Below are positions 36,588-46,039 of a DNA stretch of 64,000 bases, one piece after another. Position numbers and translations under genes: made by a program. The first letter of the stretch is position 1, and each line of letters opens with the position of its first letter. The notes beneath the pieces are model-generated. The model made no database searches. It saw nothing but the letters and a program-made list of their open reading frames with translations, and had not been told where the DNA came from. The stretch comes from Axinella damicornis (taxonomy: Eukaryota; Porifera; Demospongiae; Axinellida; Axinellidae), in NCBI GenBank assembly GCA_963931865.1, contig OZ007510.1, positions 15,294,111 through 15,358,110 of the forward strand, in the 5' to 3' direction.

Positions 36588-37628
36588 ATGGACTCCCAAG
36601 ATCTCTTCCTGTCATGCTACAACATGACACTGGGACAGTACAGAGCTATAACTCTGGCAAGGGCACTCACGGGAGCAGCAGGATGTATTGTCTCCCTTAC
36701 TGTGCTGGGAATAATTGTTCTCACTACCAGGAAAAAGGCATGGGAGAATATTTCCAAAAGAGTCTACTTTGCCGCAATCTTCTACGTGTTGTTCTATTCC
36801 ATTATGGCAATAGCAGCAGTGAACTACTCCCATCCTCCTTCCCAGCAATCAAGGTGGTGCGAGGCTCTGGCCTATCTCCTCCATTATTCTGGCACACTGG
36901 TGGTTGTCCAATACTTAGCCAGTGTCATTGCTGTAATGCTTCAAGTCACTGCACTGGTGTACCAAGCGGTCAGGAAGGGGAACGATAGGATGTGTGTCAG
37001 TCCTAGGAAAGCAAAACTTGCAGAAGCGCTTTTATTCCTGATCCTGTTTCTTTCTCCTCTTCTGAACACTTGGGAGCCATTCCTCCCTCAGTTTGCACCT
37101 TACGGCAGCTATGGCCCACTGTGCTGGTTTCGCTTGGAGTTAACTGACAACTGCACTACTAATGTTCTGACCCACAAGTCTGATATCAATGCGCTGTATC
37201 TACAAACCATACCTTTTGCAGTCATGGGTTTCGTAGGCTCTGTGCTGACCTTTATGACACTGGTTACTCTGTGTGGCATGTATTGCAAGTTTCGAATGAG
37301 AACAATTGGAACTCGTATCAGCAGAGTCATTCCTCTAATGACAATTATGATTTTCATCGTGTTTGTGATGGCAGTATATTTCACAATAATATCTGTCACA
37401 TACAAAAGCTTCGACAAGAACAACTCATTCTCTGCTTGGCTAAGAGACGTGACGGTGATATTGTCAGTCACTATTGGATCACTAGTGATTATAGGAGTGT
37501 ACGTTCACTTCCCAATGAAACTGTGTCTCCACCACAAGAATTCACCTTCAGCTCAGCCATCACTTCAGAACCCCACAATTAGGCCAAGTCGTGCCAGTCA
37601 AACTGTTCCTAGTCATACGGTGGCATAG
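36588..37628 (+). CDS. 7TM receptor-like protein, copy C (shortened C-terminal tail)
   Basis: An open frame of 346 residues with all seven membrane segments and the conserved TM3/loop-2 cysteine pair. The second extracellular loop has one extra residue (TNVLTHKSD instead of TNSTHKSD), which removes the NST sequon. TM6-TM7 and the linking loop differ from the other copies (IISVTYKSFDKNNSFS). Relative to the family, four additional bases (an extra GCTA/AGCT) just after codon 345 create an immediate stop, so about 20 tail residues, including the TTTEASPL segment, are lost; the lost tail remains readable in the next frame to about 37,691. The receptor core may still fold. Whether it is expressed is unknown. 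Confidence 0.75.
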   Translation: MDSQDLFLSCYNMTLGQYRAITLARALTGAAGCIVSLTVLGIIVLTTRKKAWENISKRVYFAAIFYVLFYSIMAIAAVNYSHPPSQQSRWCEALAYLLHYSGTLVVVQYLASVIAVMLQVTALVYQAVRKGNDRMCVSPRKAKLAEALLFLILFLSPLLNTWEPFLPQFAPYGSYGPLCWFRLELTDNCTTNVLTHKSDINALYLQTIPFAVMGFVGSVLTFMTLVTLCGMYCKFRMRTIGTRISRVIPLMTIMIFIVFVMAVYFTIISVTYKSFDKNNSFSAWLRDVTVILSVTIGSLVIIGVYVHFPMKLCLHHKNSPSAQPSLQNPTIRPSRASQTVPSHTVA

Positions 37629-37691
37629 CTACTTGGCTCACGAAACAGTCACTACGACTGAAGCTAGTCCATTGATCAATATAATGAAGTG

Positions 37692-38070
37692 ATGAATAGC
37701 AGCGCTGACTTCATTAGAAAATCACCTGTTTTGCGTGTACAGCAGGGTTGTGGTAATTGTATTTAAATTGCAAGTAGTGAGTGTGTAGCTAGCTGCAGTG
37801 CTTCAAGCAAAGAGCACATTTTCTGTTTTGATCAGTCGTACTATGTCATACTCAAATCAGCATAAATCAACAGGGACATCCTAGCTGTCGTTAGCCTTTC
37901 TCAAAACATTTTCTCCCATCATATAGCTAATAGAGTCGGTATGTAGGGATACGACATAGCTACACTCAATACATGCCAATACACTCGGTATAAATGCACT
38001 CGGTATAAATGAGAGTAGAAAGTAGTTAGTCCTAACATATTCACCAGTAAGGAGTGGTTGTGGCGGTTTA
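37692..38070 (+). other. 3' flank of copy C
   Basis: Family flank words (CTGCAGTGCTTCAAGCAAAG, CATCCTAGCTG, GCCTTTCTCAAAACA) followed by AT-rich sequence containing the direct repeat ACTCGGTATAAATG (37,981-38,010). It leads into the retrotransposon remnant on the other strand. No gene seen. Confidence 0.5.
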
Positions 38071-40439
38071 TTAACTGCATGGGGGAGCTGGCATAGCTTC
38101 AAGGTCTTCACTGATGATGACATCAAGATATTCAGACACCTTTTCTACTGAATGATAATCCCCGTTTAGTATTATGTCAGGAGGGTTTTCAGGTTCCACA
38201 TTGCTTAATGTATATTCTGATACTTGTTCTATTGGTTCACCGTCTATTGTTGGGGGTGTTGATTGGGATAGAGCACACTGTGCATGGGTTAGTAGCATAA
38301 ATTTTGTCTTTGCCACATTTAGAGTAAGGTGGTGACTAGAGATCCAGTCAGATACACGATCAACGTCTGCTTGCAGCATATCCATGTGTTCTGGAGTATC
38401 AACAGTGTTGGATGAATATCTTCAATCTTTCTAGCAGAGCTAATAGCCTATTATATGTCAAAGAAGACTGAGCAAACGGAAGACCCTGATTCGAGTGTTT
38501 TGAGCCAGTGATGAGTCAGTCCAATTAGAGCTGATCAATGAGTGTATGAAAGTGGCCATTCTGCTTTTCTGCAAAAGTGTGCTAGAAATTCCCAGACACT
38601 GTAACTTAACTGTTTGTGTTTTGTTGAATTCCTGAAAGCACAAGAACTGTAACCTCAGAGATGCCTTGTGGTAAGGCTTCTCTAGTTTTCTTGATTTCCA
38701 GATTTGCAGAAACAGCAACTCCAGAGATGCCTTCTGGTAAGATTTCCTGATTTCTTGATTTGCAGAACAGCGACTCCAGACCACCGACTGATGCACAGTT
38801 TCACCGTTTTCTGCAATTTTTCCTACAGTGATCATTTATTATTAATTACTTAACATGCACAGCACTGACGTCATATTAATACCCCTCCCCTCCCTAGTCT
38901 GGTTCCCAAATGGTACAGCATGGAGGTCTGGGACCAGACTGCTGTTGACCCCTGAGCTCAATCATAATTTCACACCACCTCAGACTAATCTGGCCACCTG
39001 CAGCTGCAAGCACGAAAAGCAAGAACAAAGGCACGCGCCACCTTGGATTAAAGGTCACGGCATGCACACACATAAAAGCAGAGCAGGAATAAAGACCCAG
39101 CACTTATAAGGTCACCTTTGTGCATGTTAGTGTTTGTAGCATGCAGCAACTAGTGCGCAACCCAATATTTATACAGGGCTCTGCAAAGATTGTTACACCA
39201 AAAATTTCAAGGAATTTGTAACACGAATGAAATCTAATACAGCGAGTGAAAAAAGACCTCCAGTCCCTGACACAATATCAGAAAACATGACATCAAAGGA
39301 AGGGTGACTAACTTGGCTAGTCCATAATGCAAGGGGCGTGCGCTTTCGTTTTTCCGTGTATGCGGCTGCAGGTGGCCAGATTAGTCTGCAGGGTTTGGCC
39401 AACTGAGCCCTGAGGTGGTGTGAGATTATGATTGAGCTCAGGGGTCAACAGCAGTCTGGTCCCATACCTCCATGCTGTACCATTTGGGAACCAGACTAGG
39501 GAGGGGAGGGGTATTAATATGACGTCAGTGCTGTGCATGTTAAGTAATTAATAACAAATGATCACTGTAGGAAAAATTGCAGAAAACGGTGAAACTGTGC
39601 ATCAGTCGGTGGTCTGGAGTCGCTGTTCTGCAAATCAAGAAATCAGGAAATCTTACCAGAAGGCATCTCTGGAGTTGCTGTTTCTGCAAATCTGGAAATC
39701 AAGAAAACTAGAGAAGCCTTACCACAAGGCATCTCTGAGGTTACATGCAGTTCTTGTGCTTTCAGGAATTCAACAAAACACAAACAGTTAAGTTACAGTG
39801 TCTGGGAATTTCTAGCACACTTTTGCAGAAAAGCAGAATGGCCACTTTCATACACTCATTCTGATCCTACTGTGTGTAAAGGTCTAAACACTGACTGACT
39901 TGTTTAGCCATGGTAATCTTTTGCGAGCCTTGAGTTTCATTGAAGGGATAGCTACAAAGTGACATGATCTCCTGGAATGTGGACTTCCAGTTATTCCAAT
40001 ATCTTTGTGGTCTAATAGCTCATCCCATGGTACATCAGTGGGGAGTTGCTGCAAGACAGCATTATATTATTATGATCGTAATGCCATGCTGATCTTGAGT
40101 AATATTTGAAGTTGGAGAGAAAGATTTAGGGTTGAACTGGTGTTGGTAGCTAACTCGAGTAGGTTCAGAGCAAGGGAAAACTAAGACATAATGTCAGTTA
40201 GGTGATTGGGTTGTGGGACAATAGAAAGTCCAAATGTTCTGCCACCGTAGTTCAAGGTCTGGATAACGATTTTGGATAGCGTGACCTGTTAGATGGCTCT
40301 TGATATAAACAAGTACTCCACCACCACCTATAGGGTGGCTTCTGTCTGCACAAAATATTTGATAACCAGAGATATTGATTTCGGAGTCATCAATTATACA
40401 GCTAGCTAGTTGCAGTTCATAGTCATGGGATCCATGCAC
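38071..40439 (-). mobile_element. Non-LTR (APE-endonuclease) retrotransposon remnant, split by a foldback insertion
   Basis: Read on the minus strand, the order is that of a LINE-type second ORF. At 40,410-40,194 there is an endonuclease-like segment (ISGYQIFCADRS, then GGGGVLVYIKSHL). At about 40,060-39,870 there is a linker with LPTDVPWDELLDH and KLKARKRLPWLNKS. At 38,400-38,071 there is a reverse-transcriptase palm/thumb part (DMLQADVDRVSDWISSHHLT, LNVAKTKFMLLT, SEYLDVIISEDL). The core palm containing the catalytic YADD is missing, and the foldback element at 38,537-39,860 sits between linker and RT. It is dead. Confidence 0.8.
38537..39860. mobile_element. 1.3-kb foldback element with ~480-bp arms and 6-bp direct repeats
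   Basis: The left arm (AATGAGTGTATGAAAGTGGC to about 39,010) is repeated inverted at about 39,365-39,860 (ending CCACTTTCATACACTCATT); a loop of about 350 bp separates them. Both arms carry two imperfect copies of a unit with AAATCAAGAAA and ACCA.AAGGCATCTCTG. CTGATC flanks both ends (38,531-38,536 and 39,861-39,866). Apparent ORFs in the arms (KIAENGETVHQSVVWS...) are mirrored in both arms and look incidental. It inserted into the retrotransposon remnant. Confidence 0.8.
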
Positions 40440-40502
40440 GACCTGGCAGCAGTTTGTAGCTACGTATACCGGTACTACCGATATGAGTCACAACCACCAT
40501 AA

Positions 40503-40583
40503 TCAGTGGCGGAATTAGGGCACCCCATGCATAAGCAACTCTTAGAGTTGCTTATGCATGGGGTGCCCTAATTCCGCCACTGA
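40503..40583. repeat. Perfect 81-bp palindrome (hairpin 1 of a pair)
   Basis: TCAGTGGCGGAATTAGGGCA reads inward and its exact complement reads outward, meeting at CAACTCTTAGAGTTG with a 1-bp centre. It has no coding potential. It directly abuts a second palindrome. Confidence 0.9.
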
Positions 40584-40584
40584 T

Positions 40585-40675
40585 AAGGATAAGTGGTTTG
40601 TGTATCAATAGGTATAAATCACAGTGTAGACTACACTGTGATTTATACCTATTGATACACAAACCACTTATCCTT
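40585..40675. repeat. Perfect 91-bp palindrome (hairpin 2 of a pair)
   Basis: Left arm AAGGATAAGTGGTTTGTGTA..., right arm its exact complement ending CACTTATCCTT; 44-bp arms with a 3-bp loop. It starts two bases after the preceding palindrome ends, so two unrelated perfect hairpins stand back to back. Confidence 0.9.
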
Positions 40676-41425
40676 CTTCAAGTGACAACTCGTACTGTCT
40701 GCTCAAGGCAGACTATCGTATCACAATCATCTTATGTAATGCTATCATCTGTACGCCATCTATCATCAACTTATTTTGATATACAACCACTTATCTATTC
40801 ACTTCTAGCTGTGATGGAATATCAGGACACACAGTTGCACTGCATGAAATTTGTTATTGGTCCGGCAGGAAATAGAGCAATGGTTATATATAGGGTAGTT
40901 AGGGCCAGGGCCGGCGCTGAATGCGCTACATGTGAGTTAGTACTCGCGTGTCTAGCCCCACCCTCCAACTGCAGTTTCACCACCAGCCCCTCCCATCCAT
41001 ATACCCAAGCAGGAAATGAATACATGTGAGTTAGGAAAGAAAAATGGTTTGATGAAAATGATCGATTCCGCCACGGCAAGGTCGGTTGACGTACTCCAGT
41101 CAATAACTAATCGGGTGGTTACTTAGTCAATATTCTTTGCGTCTGGGAACTTGTCCATGCAGAATGTGTAGAGATGCTACGAGAGCGCTTCCTGATCGCT
41201 AAATTATACGAAAAACATTTCCGCGCTTTGCGCGGAGCAAAGCGCCTCCGGCCTTCGGCGGTGCGCGGCGATCGTGGGCCAAAGCTGTCATCCTATACAT
41301 AGGTACCTGCACTTTGATCTGCATGGTTGTCACTGCAGCTAGCTGAAGTGCCAGTAGTATCTATCTCGGTCAGTGGGGTTAACCTGAAACTTGTCAATTG
41401 ATCAGTTGAAGTGTAGCTGCTTGTC
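40676..41425 (+). promoter_or_regulatory. Upstream region of 7TM copy D
   Basis: Contains a hAT-end-like CAGGGCCGGCGCTG at about 40,909 and a GC-rich hairpin segment at 41,220-41,275 (GCGCTTTGCGCGGAGCAAAG). The last 120 bp resemble the region before copy E (GATCTGCATGGTTGTCACTG, CAATTGATCAGTTGAAGT). The CACCTG hexamer present before the other copies is altered here (AACCTG). No gene is supported. Confidence 0.45.
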
Positions 41426-42505
41426 ATGGATCCCCAAAATCTCTTCTTGTATTGCAACAACATGACACTGGGACAGTACAGAGCTCTAACTCTGGCAAGG
41501 GCACTCACGGGAGCAGCAGGATGTATTGTCTCCCTTACTGTGCTGGGAATAATTGTTCTCACTACCAGGAGAAAGGCATGGGAGAATATTTCCAAGAGGC
41601 TCTACTTTGCCGCAATCTTCTATGTGTTGTTCTATTCCATTATGGCAATAGCAGCAGTGAACTACTCCCATCCTCCTTCCCAGCAATCAAGGTGGTGCGA
41701 GGCTCTGGCGTATCTCCTGCAATATTCTGGCACACTGGTGGTTGTCCAATACTTAGCCTGTGTCATTGCTGTAATGCTTCAAGTCACTGTACCAGTGTAC
41801 CAAGCGGTCAGGAAGGGGAACGATAGGATGTGTATTAGCCCTAGGAAAGCAAAACTCGGGGAAGCACTTTTATTCCTGATCCTGTTTCTTTCTCCTCTTC
41901 TGAACACTTGGGAGCCGTTCCTCCCACAGTTTGCGCCTTACGGCAACTATGGTCCACTGTGCTGGATTCGCTTGGAGTTAACTGACAACTGCACCACTAA
42001 TGCCCAGTTTAACATTAATGCACTGTATCTGCAAACCATACCTTTCGCTATCGTAGCTTTCATATGCTCTGTGCTGGCATCCATGACACTGGTTACTCTG
42101 TGTGGCATGTATTGTAAGTTTCGAATGAGAACAACTGGAACTCGTATCAGCATATTTATTCCTCCAATGGCAATTCTGATTTTTGTCATGTTCCTGTCCG
42201 GAGTATATTTCACAACAATATCTGCCATCTACAAAAATATCAAATCGTTCTCTTCCTGGCTAAGCGACGTAACGGTGACATTGTCAGTCGCTATTGGATC
42301 ACTAGTGATTATAGGAGTGTACGTTCACTTCCCAATGAAACTGTGTCTATACCCCAAGAATTCACCTTCAACTCAGTCATCAATTCAGAACCCTACAATT
42401 GGGACAACAAGTCGTGCCAGTCAAAGCATTTTTAGTCACACGGTGGCATACTTGGCTCACGAAACAGTCACTACGACTGAAGCTAGTCCATTGATCAATA
42501 ACTGA
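41426..42505 (+). CDS. 7TM receptor-like protein, copy D
   Basis: An intact single-exon ORF of 359 residues. The N-terminus begins MDPQNLFLYCNN, shared with copy E. TM1-TM4 are nearly identical to the other copies. The second half is distinct: loop 2 is shorter (TNAQFNINAL), TM5 reads IVAFICSVLASMTLV, loop 3 TTGTRISIFI, and TM6 and the following loop FVMFLSGVYFTTISAIYKNI then KSFSSWLSD. These features are shared mainly with copy G. The TM3/loop-2 cysteine pair and the Ser/Thr-rich tail ending EASPLINN are kept. It is probably a membrane receptor with a binding site diverged from copies A, B, C and F. Confidence 0.85.
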   Translation: MDPQNLFLYCNNMTLGQYRALTLARALTGAAGCIVSLTVLGIIVLTTRRKAWENISKRLYFAAIFYVLFYSIMAIAAVNYSHPPSQQSRWCEALAYLLQYSGTLVVVQYLACVIAVMLQVTVPVYQAVRKGNDRMCISPRKAKLGEALLFLILFLSPLLNTWEPFLPQFAPYGNYGPLCWIRLELTDNCTTNAQFNINALYLQTIPFAIVAFICSVLASMTLVTLCGMYCKFRMRTTGTRISIFIPPMAILIFVMFLSGVYFTTISAIYKNIKSFSSWLSDVTVTLSVAIGSLVIIGVYVHFPMKLCLYPKNSPSTQSSIQNPTIGTTSRASQSIFSHTVAYLAHETVTTTEASPLINN

Positions 42506-42981
42506 TGAATAGCAGCGCTGACTTCATTACAAAAATCACCTGTTTTGTGAGTACAACAGGGTTGTGGTAATTGTGTTTTAATTGTAAGTAGTGAGTGTGC
42601 AGCTGCAGTGCTTCAAGCAAAGAGCACATTCTCTGTTTTGATCAGTTATACAATGTCGTACTCAATCCACATAACATCAACAGGGACATCCTAGCTGTGG
42701 ATAGCCTTTCTCAAACATTTTTCCAAAGTTCAAAAGGTTATAATTATATATATATGGTAGCTAGCTATGTACATTTCTATATCAACTTATTCAAGTTGTA
42801 CACAGATGAGAATTATACACAAGTTTGTCATAAAAACTATATACTCACGTGTAGCTGTATGTGTGGGAGTGTGGCTGTGGAGGGAGGGGGCGTGGCACAC
42901 TGAACCACTTCCTACTCATAATAACACCTCTGCCATAATTCCTTTGTGTGTATGTGTGTATTGTCAGGTGTGCTACAGAAC
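42506..42981 (+). other. 3' flank of copy D
   Basis: Family flank words after the stop (CTGCAGTGCTTCAAGCAAAG, CAGTTATACAATGTCGTACT, GCCTTTCTCAAACAT), then AT-rich sequence and a G-rich patch (GGAGGGAGGGGGCGTGG at 42,879). It provides the empty site for the 41-bp hairpin at 33,626. No gene seen. Confidence 0.55.
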
Positions 42982-43133
42982 TAGCCTCGTTCCCAGGCCG
43001 TCTGCCAGTCGCGCGCGCATCGCATACGTGACCTTTGAACCCTTGTCAGATAGCTGGCCAGCTATCTGACAAGGGTTCAAAGGTCACGTATGCGGTGCGC
43101 GCGCGACTGGCAGACGGCCTGGGAACGAGGCTA
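42982..43133. mobile_element. 152-bp palindromic MITE with 9-bp target-site duplication
   Basis: TAGCCTCGTTCCCAGGCCGT ... pairs with its complement across 76-bp arms that meet without a loop at AGCTGGCCAGCT; I saw one mismatch. CTACAGAAC is repeated immediately outside both ends (42,973-42,981 and 43,134-43,142). A 9-bp duplication is typical of Mutator-like elements, but the family is inferred from that length only. Confidence 0.9.
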
Positions 43134-43142
43134 CTACAGAAC

Positions 43143-43570
43143 TACATTATTATAAACACACCGTATACATAAATTATGTGCAGTAGGAGAAAGTTAAATA
43201 TCTAATTACATAGTTCCCCCCTCCCCTCCCCACCTCCCCTCCCCCTCCACTGTCACACTCCACTCCACACACACAGCTACGGTGAGTAGTTTCTTTGACG
43301 GCTTGTGTATAACATGCAGACATCATCTGTGTACAACTTGAATAGCAAAGTTGATGGAAATGTACATAGCTACCATAACCATGATTACTTGTTTTACCAA
43401 GTTTGGTTACCATGATTATATGGTTGCATGCAGTTCATTGTCAAGGGATCCATCATGCACAACCTGTTTCACTGTTTGTATAGCTGCCGGTAGTACCAGT
43501 ATGAGTCACAACCAGCACAATCACAATTGTTTCGAATTTTTCAGTGCATTTTACCATCAAAACCTTGCAT
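43143..43570 (+). other. Spacer between MITEs
   Basis: Low-complexity C-rich tract (CCCTCCCCTCCCCACCTCCC at 43,217) and conserved cassette words (TGGTTACCATGATTATATGG, AAGGGATCCATCATGCACAA, CTTGCATCCTGGGATC). No ORF is supported. Confidence 0.5.
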
Positions 43571-43579
43571 CCTGGGATC

Positions 43580-43722
43580 CAGGCCTGTAGCCAGCCACTA
43601 GTCCAGGGGGGGTTCTAGCTAGTTTAGGGGGTTGAAAATGAGGTAGCCACTCCCACTTTTATATGTATTTATATTATAGGTCCCTGAATCTAGGGGGTTC
43701 CATCGAACCCCCTGGCTAAGGG
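43580..43722. mobile_element. 143-bp MITE with 9-bp direct repeats
   Basis: Inserted in the conserved word CATCCTGGGATCACATGAC, which is uninterrupted near 30,769, 34,697 and 54,791. CCTGGGATC occurs on both sides (43,571-43,579 and 43,723-43,731). Ends are inverted (CAGGCCTGTAGCCAG against the complement of CTGGCTAAGGGC), with an inner inverted pair around AGGGGGTT/AACCCCCT. Noncoding. Confidence 0.75.
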
Positions 43723-43789
43723 CCTGGGATCACATGACTTGCTTGCAGCTGTGAGATAACTATGATTATAGTTAGGGTACATTCTTGTA

Positions 43790-44346
43790 CCGTACTCTCG
43801 CGAAAGCCCGCCCACTCCGCAAAGAGCGCCCACCCCCCACTTTTGGCTCAATTTTCTATATAGGGTCAAAGTTTACTCGAATGAGCGCCCACCCTGGCGC
43901 TATAGCCTCGTGCCTCGTGTAACAGGCGATGGAGCGCATTAGTGAGATGTTCCAGCGTATCTGAGGTAAGAACCTCCTTGCAGCAAGTCTCTATTAGTCT
44001 GTGATTCCGTATCTAAGGTGTCCATGTGTGTTGCCTGGCTTGCCTGTGCTGACGACGGCCCCGCGGCCTCCGCGCTGGACCTCAGCCAGCGATTGGCGGC
44101 AGCGAAGACGACGTGGTGAGCGGTGACGTTGCTAGTGACTCCAGCGATGTAGATGTGCTGGGAGGGCTTTGACTCACGCGCGCTTGCTGTTCGATCGCTG
44201 ATATTGCGCTACTTGTGTACGTAAACAAAGGTGGGCGCTCTTTAATTTCAAGGTTGAATGCGGAAACACTCGAAAGAGCGCCCACCCCCCTGTTTGGTGA
44301 GAAAGTAAGATGCAGCGCCCATGGGCGGACTTTCGCGAGAGTACGG
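43790..44346. mobile_element. 557-bp TA-flanked MITE
   Basis: Ends are CCGTACTCTCGCGAAAG and its complement, flanked by TA on each side, the pattern of Tc1/mariner-type non-autonomous elements. The subterminal word GAGCGCCCACC recurs near both ends in inverted orientation (43,823, 43,884, 44,275 region). The interior has GC-rich sequence (CGGCCCCGCGGCCTCCGCGC), unlike its AT-rich surroundings. No convincing ORF. Confidence 0.75.
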
Positions 44347-44539
44347 TATTAGCAATATACTTGCTAGCTACTACATGTAATGTATCCTCGCATTTGACAT
44401 TCATTTTTCATAACAAAACAACACTCTTGTCATCCCGTGATTAGCTAGCTACTAGCTTGCAGTTGTGAGTATATTGGAATGCACGATGCATGTCTGGGTT
44501 ATCATCAGCAGATGCCTGTATCAGCTGCATGTAGCTAAC

Positions 44540-44567
44540 CAGGAGCCCATAACGTTATGGGCTCCTG
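44540..44567. repeat. 28-bp perfect palindrome
   Basis: CAGGAGCCCATAAC and its complement meet with no loop. Its ends (CAGGAGC/GCTCCTG) are the same as those of the 41-bp hairpin at 33,626. It interrupts a word that is continuous in other cassettes (GCATGTAACTGAGG near 30,965), and ATGTAAC-like sequence occurs on both sides, imperfectly. Confidence 0.7.
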
Positions 44568-44699
44568 ATGTAACTGAGGTGACCAAACCGACCATGAGGC
44601 ACATTCCTTGATCACCACAGTAGAGGGAGGCATGGAGATGCAACCAGAGCAAGCCTGGTTAAACAATCCTTCTCCTTTTACTGTGATATATGCGTGGCA

Positions 44700-44925
44700 G
44701 TAGCTAGCTACACCATCCTGACGGAGGGAGACATTAACTAGCTACAAACCGGAGGATGATGCCATCCCCGTCTACAAGACTAGTGCACACCACGGTGTTC
44801 TCTCAACAACATGCAGGCCATTCCACCAACTATGTCTTGACCATCCAGCTCACGTACCTCAGACAAACCACATAGCCACTGGATCAACAGAGGTGTGGCC
44901 GTACTCTGCCAGCTTGACGACTGAG
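44700..44925 (+). pseudogene. Dynein heavy chain C-terminal fragment 3
   Basis: Contains TACACCATCCTGACGGAGG, a lost codon block and in-frame TAG, then sequence for PEDDAIPVYKTSAHHGVLS, an [12 protein letters not shown] segment interrupted by small insertions, and [19 protein letters not shown]. It is recognisable as the same dynein heavy-chain terminus, with at least two frame disruptions. Confidence 0.75.
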
Positions 44926-45600
44926 CACTGTCCAGTTAGTAACTGGCTGTGAGCATGCACCCGGCGATCACCAACGGTGAGAATGCACAGGTCAAATTAT
45001 AGTGCCATTAGGACCAAAAAGACCCTGGTTTTGTTGCTTCACTGGTGAAGTGCTTTCTTTACCCCTGCTCCCCTTGGGAGATCAGCCATTGCATGCCTGA
45101 AAGGGCTAGGAGGCAAAAATTAAACACCTTATCTTTTACCTAAGATCACTATCTAGCTACCCCATGCATGACTGTTTCGAGGTAGCTACCACTTGCACCT
45201 TGAATGCCATGACCTTAATGGGCAGCTATATACTTTGCCATGAGTGGGCCAAGTGCTTGCAATGCCTGCATGATGTATGTATAGCTATATACTCTAGAAA
45301 TGACACTGTTTGTGAGTTCTCCCAGTACTTCTCATGCACCCCATGCAGCATTTAATTGTCATTTGCAGTATCTCGTGTTAGTCCTACAAAAAATACTGCA
45401 CAAGGTGAGAATAGCTGTACTAGCTTGATCCACAGCAAAACCACATTATGATTTAATTTTAACAGGAACGTCCCATCAGCAATAAGCTGGTCTCCCTGTG
45501 AGTCCTGCATAGTGCACAACACATGACAATAACTATTATGCAGAAGACTAGGAAAAAACAATGAGAAGACTAGTTCAATTATGCAGAAGACTAGGAAACA
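44926..45600 (+). other. Spacer with KCLHDV-like remnant
   Basis: Dynein 3' flank words (CTGAGCACTGTCC, GTAACTGGCTGTGAGCATGC), an unmatched insert at about 45,010-45,140, and a degraded copy of the unidentified fragment (LECHDLNGQL.., HEWAKCLQCLHDV) at 45,190-45,275. A GCAGAAGACTAGGAAA word is duplicated at 45,540 and 45,584. No intact gene. Confidence 0.45.
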
Positions 45601-45840
45601 ACAAGTAGCTACAACTCTAACCAAAGTAAGATCAAGGGCGCATCGAGCCCCTTGGTAAGATACAAATTCAAGGAAAAATGCATCAGTTCAAAACAGAATG
45701 CAGAGTGTTATTACAAAATTACAAGTTTAACAAAGTCAGTTGGTCTAGAAACAAAGACTCCAAGCGCCTCTTAGACACTACAGCAGATCGAGTTTCTCTA
45801 GCTCAACAGGCAGACTATTCCACTCCTGGGCAGCTTCAAT

Positions 45841-45994
45841 ACCACTCAGTCCTCACTGATTCCAGATGCACCTTACCACATCCCGTGTCTATACCACTCA
45901 GTCCTCACTGATTCCAGATGCACCTTACCACATCCCGTGTCTATACCACTCAGTCCTCACTGATTCCAGATGCACCTTACCACATCCCGTGTCT
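45841..45994 (+). repeat. Three tandem copies of a 52-bp unit
   Basis: ACCACTCAGTCCTCACTGAT begins each copy at 45,841, 45,893 and 45,945. The copies appear identical, so the expansion is recent. It lies inside the retrotransposon remnant. Confidence 0.9.
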
Positions 45995-46039
45995 TGACAT
46001 ATCCCAAGTCAGCTCCTCACCAGTTCGGTAAGGTGGCAC

